A stretch of DNA of 64,000 nt, taken from Ktedonobacter robiniae (GTDB lineage: Bacteria > Chloroflexota > Ktedonobacteria > Ktedonobacterales > Ktedonobacteraceae). Below the pieces are notes generated by a model, which was not told the DNA's origin, did not search any database, and was given only the letters and a program-made list of their open reading frames with translations. The stretch spans positions 248,001 to 312,000 of the forward strand of contig NZ_BNJG01000002.1 in NCBI RefSeq assembly GCF_016587375.1, in the 5' to 3' direction. The translations under genes were made by a program, and so were the position numbers. This document shows positions 17,623 through 26,255 of this stretch, one piece after another (the first letter of the stretch is position 1; each line of letters opens with the position of its first letter).

Positions 17623-18066
17623 ATGAGAAAATATATTTTTATTAGTTTCCCAACGTATGTTTTTTTCTATGCTTTGCTACTCGGTAGTTTAAGCTCATGC
17701 GTTTCTCCTGGAAGTCTTGTTCCCACAAGGCTTGAGGTGACACGTTCATCTCCCCTTCGCCCTCTGCCAGCGTTGCATATCGCGGTGACTGATGCAAAGG
17801 CTGTGCAGCAACTCTATCAAGCAGCGTATAAGTTGCCAAGTCCATCTCTGGGCAAACGGCAATGCCTCGAAAATACTGGCATTGTTTACTATTTGAAATT
17901 CATACAGAATACCCAGAGCAGCGAAGAGATGGATTTGCAGGTATCAGGATGCTTGACCTTGACAACGGCACAAGACACTCGTCAGGAAGACGACCAATTT
18001 CTACATCTCGTGGCCAAGGTTATACATGTTGATCCTCTTGTTCCTCTTCTCCCAGTAATCAAATGA
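17623..18066 (+). CDS. Predicted lipoprotein, unknown function
   Basis: This 147-residue protein has an N-terminal signal segment (FISFPTYVFFYALLLGSL) ending in a lipobox-like LSSC near residue 26, so it is likely exported and lipid-anchored. The mature part contains LHIAVTDAKAVQQLYQAAYK and two further Cys that could pair. ATG at 17623 follows GAGAGGGATG. It lies between two paralogous membrane-protein genes, hinting at a shared envelope role, but I recognise no family. Confidence 0.65.
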   Translation: MRKYIFISFPTYVFFYALLLGSLSSCVSPGSLVPTRLEVTRSSPLRPLPALHIAVTDAKAVQQLYQAAYKLPSPSLGKRQCLENTGIVYYLKFIQNTQSSEEMDLQVSGCLTLTTAQDTRQEDDQFLHLVAKVIHVDPLVPLLPVIK

Positions 18067-18183
18067 GGATTAGCTCACTTTAAGCTCCTTTGAAGCTCAG
18101 CTTAGCATTAACGTAAAGGCGGTTACTGATCTGTAGCGCTACCTCTAGAACCCATGGCAACTGGGACTATCTCATTTACGCAC

Positions 18184-18684
18184 TTAGGCAACGGGCGTAA
18201 TATTTTTTGATCCTACGAGCTTGTGCAAGAAGCAGGCCACAGGCTTGTAGCAAGCTAGGAGAGCCAGAGAAAGGACCAGCGTCACCAGCGCGAATGGTGT
18301 AAAAACTCCGGGTGAATAAGATGTAGTACCAATCAAAATAGCAAAAGGAAACCAAACCGATAGGCTAATCAACCAGAGCGCGAGCTGTAAACATACATAC
18401 GCCACCCACACACGCCCGCTCGTCACTCCCCAAAAGAGCACACCAATGCCTACCCAGAAAAGGGGACCAGGCATGAAGGGACCAAACAGATACAAATTAC
18501 CAGGCAGAGTCGAATTTCCCATAAACCAGCCACCACACAGGAGATAGTTTATTTCATCCGTAAGGGCTTCAAATTGAGAAGTCAGAACGAGCACAATCAC
18601 ATAGAACCCATAGAGCAGAAAGAACACGCCAACAATTCGTAAAAGGGTTTTAAATGACACTGTTCTTTGAAGCATAACTGGCAC
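18184..18684 (-). CDS. Four-helix membrane protein, unknown family (copy B)
   Basis: This 166-residue hydrophobic protein has about four membrane segments. LLRIVGVFFLLYGFYVIVLV, WLISLSVWFPFAILIGTTS and KPVACFLHKL align with FLRILGISFIFLGICEAYIV, WLIGINIWYQF..GTTS and ITCMLRKL of the 16973-17479 product. It is convergent with the lipoprotein gene. The ATG at 18684 is preceded by AAGGAGTGCC. Confidence 0.65.
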   Translation of the reverse strand: MPVMLQRTVSFKTLLRIVGVFFLLYGFYVIVLVLTSQFEALTDEINYLLCGGWFMGNSTLPGNLYLFGPFMPGPLFWVGIGVLFWGVTSGRVWVAYVCLQLALWLISLSVWFPFAILIGTTSYSPGVFTPFALVTLVLSLALLACYKPVACFLHKLVGSKNITPVA

Positions 18685-18789
18685 TCCTTAGCCATTCACA
18701 CAATTATAGTATCCCTCTAGATAGAATAAACGTATTTTGCTTGCTAAATCAAATTGTTTGAAATCTACCAAACAACAAGACTGTACTGG

Positions 18790-18967
18790 CTACCTGGTAC
18801 ATCCGTTCACAAAATTACCAGTATCACCTTTCTTGAGCCATCTGCTGACTACTGGCAAACCTTCAGAGCTTATAAGGTCATAGCACTTTGTTCGACCAAT
18901 GTTCAGATGCTTTGCAGCTTGCTCTACAGTCAGGAGCCAAGGCTCAGTATGCTCATTTCTTTCGTAA
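18790..18967 (-). pseudogene. Fragment of an excisionase-type HTH gene cut by IS66
   Basis: On the minus strand, reading away from the IS66 left end, the frame gives NEHTEPWLLTVEQAAKHLNI followed by GRTKCYDLISSEGLPVVSRWL and a stop at 18790. This is the helix-turn-helix of the excisionase/HTH_17 group, which normally continues with a beta wing (RIGRxxRI) that is missing here. The 5' end is removed by the IS66 insertion at 18968. It is too short to function. Confidence 0.65.
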
Positions 18968-20510
18968 CTACTCAGGTCCCCTCGGAGAGGAGGTAGACAA
19001 AGCTGATAAACTACGGGTATGACAGAAGAAGAAATCCACCGGCTAAGAAAAGAGAACGCAAACCTTCACGAGGCGTATGCCCGATTGTGGGAAGAAAGCC
19101 AGCAGAAAGAGCGGCACATTGAGGAGTTAGAGGGGCGACTTTTGAGCGCGCTGCTGCGGATTGAGGAACTGGAACAGCGACTGGGCAAAGATAGCCACAA
19201 CAGCCACAAACCGCCATCGAGTGATGGATGGAAGCACCAGCCCAAACCTCATCAGAAGACGAGCAGACCTTCTGGGGGCCAACCTGGCCACCAGGGCCAT
19301 GCGCTGGCTCAAGTGGACGAGCCAGATGAGGTGATTGTGCATCGGCCCGCGGAATGCTCGACGTGTCACTGGGAGTTGGCAGAGGTGGCTGGGCACGTCA
19401 GCGAACGTCGGCAAATCCACGAGCTTCCTAACCTGCGCCTGAGAGTGACCGAGCATCGGGTCGAAACGGTGTGCTGTCCGGGATGTGGGCATCCCACCCG
19501 CGGCCAGTTTCCGGCAGATGTGCGTGCCCCCGCTCAATACGGCTCGCGCGTGCAGGCCCTGGTGGTGTATCTGTCGCAGTTTCAGTTGCTGCCCATGGAA
19601 CGCGTCTGTGAGGTGTGGGAGGATCTGTTCGGGTGCACGCTCTCGGAGGGGACGCTGGCCAGTTGGGTCCAAGAGGCAGCCCGCACGCTCTCCCCAAGTC
19701 TGCTCATCCTCAAAGAATTGCTCCTGCGCAGCCATATCGATCACGTGGATGAAACTGGGGCGCGGATCAAAGGGATCTTGCATTGGTTCCATGTGAACGC
19801 AACGGCCTGGCTCACGCTCTATTCCTGGCATCGCAAACGAAGTCAGGTTGCGATGAATGAGATTGGGGTGTTACCGAACTACACTGGTCGCGCCATCCAT
19901 GATCGCTTGAGTAGCTACGATCACTATGGCTGTGAACACAGCCTCTGCGGGGCCCATCTGCTGCGTGATTGTGTCGCGGTGGCCGAGCAGGGCCAACAGT
20001 CGTGGGCTCAAGCCATGTACGAGTTACTTCTGCATATGTGCCAGGTTGCGGGACAGTGGCGCGCGCAGGGAGTCACAGCCCTGCCCCGAGCCGAGCGGGA
20101 TGCATTCGTGCTCCAGTATTTTGAGATTCTCCGGCAAGGCTTTGCTGCTAACCGAGCGTTGTCCCCACCTGAACAAGATCCAGCACGCCAAAAGCCAGGT
20201 CGCAAGAAACAAGAGGCCGCGAAAAATCTGCTGGATGCCCTGCTCAAACGAGCTGAACAAGTGCGGGCTTTCCTGGATGATCTCTCGATCCCCTTCACGA
20301 ATAACCTGGCCGAGCGTGATTTACGCATGATCAAAGTGCAACAAAAGATTTCCGGCACCTTCCGCAGCGAACAGGGAGCCACGGCCTTCTGCGCGATTCG
20401 CAGCTATGTGTCCACCATGCGCAAGCAAGGCCGTCCCATGCTCGCTGCTCTGACCGCGATCTTTGAGGGTTCTCCGTTTCCGATTGCATGGGAGCCAGGG
20501 ACCTGAACAG
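18968..20510 (+). mobile_element. IS66-family insertion sequence
   Basis: Candidate ends CTACTCAGGTCCC (18968-18980) and GGGACCTGAACAG (20498-20510) are complements with two mismatches. The right end overlaps the transposase stop codon. The element carries only the large transposase gene; the tnpA/tnpB accessory genes of classical IS66 are absent. I found no clear 8-bp target duplication. Confidence 0.7.
19019..20506 (+). CDS. IS66-family transposase
   Basis: This 495-residue protein is at family length and intact. It has an N-terminal coiled coil (RLRKENANLHEAYARLWEES), the GKDSHNSHKPPSSDGW linker, a zinc-finger region (CSTCHWEL...CCPGCGHPTRG), the catalytic core with HVDETGARI (Asp), the SYDHYGCEHSLCGAHLLRD block (Asp) and the IPFTNNLAERDLRMIKVQQK block (Glu), then SGTFRSEQGA. 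ATG at 19019 follows GGAGAGGAGGTAG somewhat upstream. Confidence 0.93.
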   Translation: MTEEEIHRLRKENANLHEAYARLWEESQQKERHIEELEGRLLSALLRIEELEQRLGKDSHNSHKPPSSDGWKHQPKPHQKTSRPSGGQPGHQGHALAQVDEPDEVIVHRPAECSTCHWELAEVAGHVSERRQIHELPNLRLRVTEHRVETVCCPGCGHPTRGQFPADVRAPAQYGSRVQALVVYLSQFQLLPMERVCEVWEDLFGCTLSEGTLASWVQEAARTLSPSLLILKELLLRSHIDHVDETGARIKGILHWFHVNATAWLTLYSWHRKRSQVAMNEIGVLPNYTGRAIHDRLSSYDHYGCEHSLCGAHLLRDCVAVAEQGQQSWAQAMYELLLHMCQVAGQWRAQGVTALPRAERDAFVLQYFEILRQGFAANRALSPPEQDPARQKPGRKKQEAAKNLLDALLKRAEQVRAFLDDLSIPFTNNLAERDLRMIKVQQKISGTFRSEQGATAFCAIRSYVSTMRKQGRPMLAALTAIFEGSPFPIAWEPGT

Positions 20511-20626
20511 GGAGTTTGCCAGGTGAAAGAAGGATGCACCAAGGATGAGAAAAGAGTTGGAGAAGAGGTTTCCCGACTCCTCATTCTCGCAGATGATGCG
20601 TCCTCTTCAAAAGAGCTGAAATGCTC

Positions 20627-21445
20627 TTACAACTCGCTCAAGAACCTCAATACGATGCGGGTGAACTCCTCAGGCTGCTCCATGTTAACCATGTGGGCTA
20701 CGCCGGGGATGATAACCTGCTGTGCTCCGATGATCTGGTCAGCAAGCTGGCGAGTAAGCGTCAGCTTGTCGGGAAGATCGTGGTCACCGACCATGAGAAG
20801 GGTAGGGACATGAATCTCGTCCAGACGCGTGAGAGCCGACGGTTGTAAGGCGATTTCATCCGCGCTCTCAGGCAGAGAGACGGCAATAACGGGAGACAGC
20901 ATGTCATGCACGAGCTTCCGCACCAGCGGGTTCACCTGTGCGGATGTACGTCTGGGACCATCGACCCACATCCGCAGACTCAGCTCAGTTGCACCCTCCA
21001 CGTCACCCCGCTCAAGTGCTGCCTCCTCTTCCGCGAAGAACTGCCGCACCAGTTCCGATGACTGCGCCCCGCTCACACTCGTGGCGACCAGCACGAGAGA
21101 GGTCACCATCTCAGGGTGAGCGAGCGCAAAATCGAGCGCGATCTTGCCACCAAGCGAGATGCCGACGACATGGGCTTTCTCGATCCCAAGAGATGTGAGA
21201 AGCGCAACCGGGTCCTCATGGTTGGCGAAAGATCCGGTGGGGAAAGGCGACTGGCCATAACCGCGGACGTCATAGCGGATAGTACGATAATGACGTGCGA
21301 ATGCAGGGAACTGCTCGTCCCACATACGGCTATCAGCAATCCCGGCGTGGATTAACAGCAAGGGATCGCCCTGCCCGGCAATTTCATAATACAATGGGGC
21401 ACCTTGTGCCTCCAAAAAGCCTGTCTGTGAATGGATTTCTGCCAC
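20627..21445 (-). CDS. Alpha/beta hydrolase
   Basis: This 272-residue enzyme has the alpha/beta-hydrolase fold. The HAG oxyanion turn is at about 33-35, the nucleophile elbow is GISLGG (Ser near 96), the acid is in VGDHDLP and the catalytic His is in PGVAHMVN near the C terminus. The arrangement resembles 3-oxoadipate enol-lactonase-type hydrolases, but the substrate is not determined. GTG at 21445 follows AAGGAGAG. A palindrome at 21474-21500 lies 29-55 bases upstream of the start and may be its operator. Monocistronic. Confidence 0.88.
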   Translation of the reverse strand: MAEIHSQTGFLEAQGAPLYYEIAGQGDPLLLIHAGIADSRMWDEQFPAFARHYRTIRYDVRGYGQSPFPTGSFANHEDPVALLTSLGIEKAHVVGISLGGKIALDFALAHPEMVTSLVLVATSVSGAQSSELVRQFFAEEEAALERGDVEGATELSLRMWVDGPRRTSAQVNPLVRKLVHDMLSPVIAVSLPESADEIALQPSALTRLDEIHVPTLLMVGDHDLPDKLTLTRQLADQIIGAQQVIIPGVAHMVNMEQPEEFTRIVLRFLSEL

Positions 21446-21473
21446 AAAACTCTCCTTATTTCCATCTTGATGT

Positions 21474-21500
21474 GTTGCTGTGATACGTACTCACAGCAAC
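21474..21500 (-). promoter_or_regulatory. Operator-like palindrome upstream of the hydrolase gene
   Basis: GTTGCTGTGA and TCACAGCAAC are perfect 10-bp arms separated by TACGTAC, itself partly symmetric. Position just upstream of the hydrolase start suits a repressor site of the TetR or similar type, but no regulator gene is adjacent. It could instead form an mRNA hairpin. Confidence 0.5.
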
Positions 21501-21929
21501 AGAAAGAAACCCGTGGACTGCCTACGGCAGTGAGGGTTGAAAAACGATACGTGGGAACAGAGGATAAATGAGGCAGAACTTACTTCATCGGCGTGCAGGT
21601 GTACAGCTCAGCCTCATTTTTCGCGTGTCTCTCAAAAGCATCACTGTACACCTCCTTTCTCTCGTGTTATGAGTTCTCATAATAACTCAAGCAGACAGCT
21701 TTGGCAACCGGCAACGAGGATGAAAAAACGTGCTCATTGGGGTCTAGGCACCTCATCCACATCGAGGACGGCATCAAGAGCAGAAAGTCAGCCATTCAAA
21801 ACGCTCTTTCAAAAGAGCTGAAACCCTGCTGAGTAGTTACTTTCTTTCCATTGCGTTGCTCCTTTAACCAATCATCAATTCGCTAATGTCTATAAGAATT
21901 CCTATTATTGGTGCTATCGTTACCTCATA
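21501..21929. other. Intergenic, no gene seen
   Basis: No supported gene. An inverted pair AGGTGTACAG / CTGTACACCT spaced about 35 bases apart lies near 21,598-21,653 and could be regulatory. Confidence 0.45.
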
Positions 21930-22616
21930 TCAGTTACCCATGAGTGCTAATTGTTGTTCAGCAGGAAAAAAGCAATACTGCTGCAACCACTGAAGAATTT
22001 GCTGTTGGTTGCCCAGATGCCAGACCTGTCCAACCGTCGACTTCTCTCGAATTTCAATGACACGTCGACGGCTTCGAGGAGCCAAACGCACGCCAATGCC
22101 ATAATGATCAACGTCAATACGCTTGCCCAGTGCGCTCACCCATTGCACTAGGGGGCGTGGTAAATTGGTGAGGAGTTCCTGCTCTTCTTCTGTAGGAAGC
22201 CGCTGGGACTCACCCCAGGACAGATAGGTCTGGATCTCATACCTCACCTCAGCATCATCAGGGTCATAGGGAGTGGCGAGGATTTCATCGACCGCGACCT
22301 GGCGATGCTTCTCATACTCCTGAGGGGTCAAGAATGCACCATCACGATCCACGAAGAGATAGCCGTAGCGCTCCAGGCCTTGTGCGCCGCCTGCTGCCCA
22401 GAACTCTTGCAACCATCCCGCTTCAATGATCATCTCGTGAGGAAGTGGGCGTTTCCCCTCGCCTGGCGTGATGCTCCCACTGCGCGCTGCAACTTCAAGC
22501 ACCCACTCCAGATGGTTATAGGTCAATCCACCGTTGAGAATCCACTCTGCCCAGGCCACCATTTCGGCGGGAGGCTCTTCCAGCTCCTCCACATACTCAC
22601 GGTATTTCTTGATCAC
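21930..22616 (-). CDS. Hypothetical protein, coupled to the upstream gene
   Basis: This 228-residue acidic soluble protein is not recognised. It contains VEELEEPPAEMVAWAEWIL and RLAPRSRRRVIEIREKSTVG. Its GTG start overlaps the stop of the upstream gene (GTGA at 22613-22616) and GGGGGAGGA lies just upstream, so the two are translationally coupled. It is presumably a partner of the large DNA-binding-like protein. Confidence 0.7.
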   Translation of the reverse strand: MIKKYREYVEELEEPPAEMVAWAEWILNGGLTYNHLEWVLEVAARSGSITPGEGKRPLPHEMIIEAGWLQEFWAAGGAQGLERYGYLFVDRDGAFLTPQEYEKHRQVAVDEILATPYDPDDAEVRYEIQTYLSWGESQRLPTEEEQELLTNLPRPLVQWVSALGKRIDVDHYGIGVRLAPRSRRRVIEIREKSTVGQVWHLGNQQQILQWLQQYCFFPAEQQLALMGN

Positions 22617-24403
22617 CCATCCTCCCCCAAGCGAGCCGCACGACGTCCGGGATCAGGGAACCAGGTGCGCACCAGGGCGTCCACCGCCGCCACATGCAGC
22701 CACTCCGGATGCTCATGCATACGCTTGAGGTAGACTCCAACGTTTTCATTGCTCTGGTTAAAGCGCTGTGAGTAATCCAGAGCCAGTGCCTCAAGCATCT
22801 CATGGGTCGCCGGTTCATACACGCGCTTCATTGCAGCCACCTGATCCCGAAGGGAGAGCAAAGGACTATCACCCTCATCCTCTGTGGTCACAAGAGAGAC
22901 ATTCTCTTGCGCGGGAGAAGACAGGGTGGAGGAAGACTCATCAATGACCTCTCTGCGAGAACAGGCAGCAAATGATTGACCTGGTTCCTCTGCGATACGC
23001 GCAAAACCATCGACCTGTTTTTGTGGAAGACCATGTTCTCTCAATTCATCTTCACTTTTTTCATCTATTTCTTTTTTTGGTAATTGATGAGTATTGAGAG
23101 AATTGAATTCAACGCGCGCACGCGCGTGTGTACGCGTATGGGCCTCCTGGGTCTGCGTTTGCGTGCCGCACAGATCGACGGTTTCTTGCACCAAAGGTCG
23201 ACGATCCTCCACAGCAGTCGATGGTTTGGCGAAAAGTTGACGGTTTTCTTCACCCACTGAGGCGCTCGCTTGAGGTCGACGATTTTCTTCTGGAGTCGAC
23301 AGTTTCTCAGGAGATTGTCTGTTCTCCCTCTGAGTCAATGGAGCGGCTTGAGGGCGATCGTTTTCTTCTGAAGTCGACACATCAGGTTGTGGACGAGAAT
23401 CTCCCTCTGCAATTCTCGACCTTCTTCGAAAACGTCGACCTTGACGTGGTATTGTTGTTCGATCACGATGCATCACATCACAGGTTGGTTTCGTCTGCGT
23501 TTCAGGTGACGAGGAAACTGGCTCACGCTCCTCAAACGGTTGTGGTGAAACCGCTTGCGTTGAGTGGGTCAGTTCCTCCCAGACAATGGTGGTTATCGAT
23601 ACTCTCATGGCAGGGGTGAGACGCATCCCAGAGGACTGCATCATCGCCGTCAGGCGCTCAACCGTTCGCCCCACCCGCTCTTCTTTACCAGAAAGCTCAC
23701 CACGCCTTTCCGTCATCTGGGAAGTATGACTACAGGTTCGTTGCTCATATTGTCCTTGCTGTGGAGGTGGAACTAAACGCAGATACCCTGGCCGGGTTTT
23801 CATGGCTCCTGCATCCTTTCCATCGTGATCACTCTCGACGCAGGGGGTCTGCTCCTCTAGACACACTGCGACCCGTTGCAACGCACGCGAACGTCTGACG
23901 CTTTTGCGTCGACTTGTGAGCTGTTGCACCTGCTCGGCACAGACAGGCAGGCAGGGCGTCGAGGTCAGTGGAAAATAATAGCGCGTCCCCATGCCTTTGG
24001 GCTGTTTCGCTTTGAGCAAGAGGCCTGCCGCCTGTAACACTGAAATGTATTTAGCTGTGGTGTCATAGCACCAGGGCCAGGCAGACAAGGGAGAGGTGCA
24101 GAACGCGCGAAGACTCTGAATCGTGAGCACAGCAACTGGTTGGGGAGGTTCATGAGGGAGAAGTGGGATCTGTTCGATGCGCGCCACACGAAGCCACTGG
24201 GCCAGAAACGCCTGCCCATTGAGACAGCGCCGATCCTGTGACCCAAATAACTGTTGCACCTGCTCCAGTAACGCAGGAGGAACCACTTGCAATGCGTGCA
24301 GTGCCATCATTTGCTCTTCATGCCCTTCCCTACTTCCAGGAGGAGCGTGTGGAAGACCTTTAGGAGCATTCGATGGTGGCAGGAGACGCTCCATATTGAT
24401 CAT
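22613..24403 (-). CDS. Large DNA-binding-like protein with 13-residue tandem repeats (possible replication initiator)
   Basis: About 596 residues. The N-terminal third looks like a winged-helix domain (LTIQSLRAFCTSPLSAWPWC, YDTTAKYISVLQAAGLLLKA, GTRYYFPLTS). The middle is a Ser/Arg/Glu-rich linker containing six tandem 13-residue units at about residues 330-407. The C-terminal 90 residues (LRDQVAAMKRVYEPATHEML onward) look folded. The layout, HTH plus linker plus C-terminal domain, recalls plasmid or phage replication initiators, but no decisive motif is present. I prefer ATG 24403 over 24427 because AAAGGCGG lies at the right distance. It faces the + strand island genes across an 800-bp gap. 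Confidence 0.6.
   Translation of the reverse strand: MINMERLLPPSNAPKGLPHAPPGSREGHEEQMMALHALQVVPPALLEQVQQLFGSQDRRCLNGQAFLAQWLRVARIEQIPLLPHEPPQPVAVLTIQSLRAFCTSPLSAWPWCYDTTAKYISVLQAAGLLLKAKQPKGMGTRYYFPLTSTPCLPVCAEQVQQLTSRRKSVRRSRALQRVAVCLEEQTPCVESDHDGKDAGAMKTRPGYLRLVPPPQQGQYEQRTCSHTSQMTERRGELSGKEERVGRTVERLTAMMQSSGMRLTPAMRVSITTIVWEELTHSTQAVSPQPFEEREPVSSSPETQTKPTCDVMHRDRTTIPRQGRRFRRRSRIAEGDSRPQPDVSTSEENDRPQAAPLTQRENRQSPEKLSTPEENRRPQASASVGEENRQLFAKPSTAVEDRRPLVQETVDLCGTQTQTQEAHTRTHARARVEFNSLNTHQLPKKEIDEKSEDELREHGLPQKQVDGFARIAEEPGQSFAACSRREVIDESSSTLSSPAQENVSLVTTEDEGDSPLLSLRDQVAAMKRVYEPATHEMLEALALDYSQRFNQSNENVGVYLKRMHEHPEWLHVAAVDALVRTWFPDPGRRAARLGEDG
23183..23416 (-). repeat. Six tandem 39-bp units inside a coding region
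   Basis: The segment divides exactly into six 39-bp units, 23378-23416 down to 23183-23221. Each encodes 13 residues around a core (E)ENRxPQ: for example STSEENDRPQAAP, LTQRENRQSPEKL, STPEENRRPQASA, SVGEENRQLFAKP. Several units carry GTCGAC at their border. The units are diverged at the DNA level, so the array is old. Confidence 0.75.
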
Positions 24404-24979
24404 GTTGTTCTGTCCGCCTTTCGTCATAATAAGATCGTGCAGCCCTCACGTATGTTGGTTGGTCGTGGAGAATAGGAGGGGAGGCATAGCGCGAGAGCCA
24501 CACGACGTGCTCTTAGTGTACTAAAAAGCCCTCCAAAAAGGGAAGAGGAAAACCACCCAATAGTGGGCGAAGTTCTTCGCAATTTTCGGCGAAGTTGGAC
24601 AGTTGCTACAAGGCACAGCATGATTTTTTCTTTGTCTCTCTCACCACCATCGCTGCTCAACCCGCTTCAAAAGCCAATCAAACACTGTGGGGAGGAGCGC
24701 CTCTGGCAAGGGAGTAAACACTATCTTCTTCGGCTTCAATTTTTACAGCTTTCGTCCCAGAAATACGCCATTGACCCAAGATACTTTTTTGGGTACAAAC
24801 AGAGTGGAAGTTACTATTCGTCCACAGGGGATGAATGGTCCTGGCAATGTCCAGGGGAGTCTTCTCACCTCATTACTGAGGGAGGAGAAAGTGGCGCAGC
24901 CTGCACCAGAGAGTTCAGTGGTTCTCTCTTCTCTCGTCAATAAGAGAGAGTCGCCTGACCCTGGTGGCACCACGAGCGT

Positions 24980-25008
24980 GAAGCAATGTCGAGTCTCTCC
25001 ATTGCTTC
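24980..25008. promoter_or_regulatory. Hairpin 1 with loop TCGAGTCTCTC
   Basis: The stem GAAGCAATG pairs perfectly with CATTGCTTC around an 11-base loop TCGAGTCTCTC. The same 11-mer sits in the loop of the next hairpin although the stems are unrelated. Confidence 0.55.
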
Positions 25009-25024
25009 GCGCTTGCAGGCAACC

Positions 25025-25059
25025 CGCATGCAGACATCGAGTCTCTCTGCCGGCATGCG
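25025..25059. promoter_or_regulatory. Hairpin 2 with the same loop motif
   Basis: The stem CGCATGC pairs with GCATGCG around a 21-base loop that contains TCGAGTCTCTC. The stem differs from hairpin 1 while the loop motif is conserved, so the loop is the likely recognised element. Confidence 0.5.
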
Positions 25060-25216
25060 TTCCGCGTCTCTCGTCCAACGGTTTCCCTCGTATTTTGCGC
25101 AGAAAGGAGGTTGTCCCACACAAGAGGATCAATGACGCTCTTGCCCTCTTTCCCCTGGTGGAAAGAGGTGTGGCTCCTTTTTGTGCATTTTTCCCACCAT
25201 GAAAGGAGTCACCACT

Positions 25217-26149
25217 ATGAGTCAAGGATCACTCTGTCCCTGCGGGGCCCATTGCCGCGTTACCAAAGCCCTTCGCGACCTCGCCGACACCCAGAACCAA
25301 CTCTGCCTTCTGGCACGCGAAGAGTCGGTCATTGTAAGCATTCTGGAGCATCTTCACAATGTGGTGAGCGCCTCTCAACACCGCTTTACCGCGTGGTTGG
25401 GTGCGGTTGCAGCCTGTGAGACTGCGCAGGCCAATCTCGCGCTTGCCCAAAGCGTCTCCCGCGCGCATACCACTACCCCTCGCTGGGCTGTCGAAGCCGA
25501 ACAGCGCCTGTTTCACCAGTGGGTGAAGCAGCAGCAACACCACTGGGACCAACGGCTCGTGCAGGTCCAACGAGGCATGGCCAATTATCGTACCTATCTC
25601 CAAAAGTGTGCGCAGCAGTTCGTGCTGACCCCGGAGTGCCTGGGATTGTGTCTTCCACTTCTCGATGAGCTTTTGCGCCATCAAGAAGAACGGATTGAGC
25701 AACACCATCTGGCATCCATTTCCGCACACGAGATCTTCCTGCAATTTGAGCAACGCTGGACCTACGAGCGCGACCGTCTCGACTACGAGATCGCTCAGGT
25801 TCCCCAGGCCTATCAAGCAGGTCGAAATCAAGCACACAAACAATGGAGCTTACACGTCGTCACCGGTATCGGTCGTCCTGTGAGTCTCACCCAGACGAAC
25901 ATGAACTACCAGTTGATGGTGCATACCCGGCAGTTGGAGTTGTACGCACAGCAATGCAAGCTGTTCCTCTCCACCAAGGTTGAACAGTTTCGCCTCTTCA
26001 TTCAAAAGATGGAAGGTGAATACAAGGCAACGGTACTTGCCGCCCAACAAGAGCGCTGGCACATGCTGCACGCGCAATTGTCTGTCGAGGTGGCTGATCC
26101 CGACCAACTCTCATCGCTCCAGGCATTAGCACTTTCCTACTTCCTTTAA
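25217..26149 (+). CDS. Hypothetical helical protein with N-terminal CxCxxxC
   Basis: This 310-residue protein begins MSQGSLCPCGAHCRVTKALR and then appears almost entirely helical, rich in Gln, Glu, Leu and His (for example LALAQSVSRAHTTTPRW, QHHWDQRLVQVQRGMANYRT), likely forming coiled coils. I do not recognise a family. ATG 25217 is chosen because AAAGGAG precedes it by 10 bases; a longer frame to 25181 lacks a signal. First plus-strand gene of the island, followed by a terminator at 26167-26218. Confidence 0.7.
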   Translation: MSQGSLCPCGAHCRVTKALRDLADTQNQLCLLAREESVIVSILEHLHNVVSASQHRFTAWLGAVAACETAQANLALAQSVSRAHTTTPRWAVEAEQRLFHQWVKQQQHHWDQRLVQVQRGMANYRTYLQKCAQQFVLTPECLGLCLPLLDELLRHQEERIEQHHLASISAHEIFLQFEQRWTYERDRLDYEIAQVPQAYQAGRNQAHKQWSLHVVTGIGRPVSLTQTNMNYQLMVHTRQLELYAQQCKLFLSTKVEQFRLFIQKMEGEYKATVLAAQQERWHMLHAQLSVEVADPDQLSSLQALALSYFL

Positions 26150-26166
26150 TCCTGTTTCCCTTCGCC

Positions 26167-26218
26167 AAACGCAGTCCCACTGCCTTCTCCCTCGCGAGAA
26201 GGACGGGCTGCGTTTTTT
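26167..26218 (+). terminator. Rho-independent terminator candidate
   Basis: AAACGCAG pairs with CTGCGTT, with an inner CCTTCTC/GAGAAGG stem, followed by TTTTTT. It lies 18 bases after the stop of the gene ending at 26149. Confidence 0.7.
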
Positions 26219-26255
26219 GTTGTTTGTTCCCTTGCGAACAAAGGAGTCTCACTTC

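Larger units (their letters stand above)
24428..25216. other. 800-bp divergent intergenic region with paired hairpins
   Basis: This lies between the minus-strand HTH gene and the plus-strand island genes and has no convincing gene. It probably holds both promoters. Two hairpins (24980-25008 and 25025-25059) each display TCGAGTCTCTC in the loop. Such a layout would suit a control region or replication origin of an integrated plasmid; that is inference. Confidence 0.5.

Noticed and set aside
23183..23416. Regularly spaced repeats considered as a CRISPR array
   Set aside because: The repeats are contiguous 39-bp units inside an open reading frame with no spacers and diverge in step with codons.
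22534..23776. Plus-strand frames opposite the large HTH-like gene
   Set aside because: The minus-strand gene has a coupled downstream partner and a clear repeat structure in frame; the plus-strand frames are shadows.
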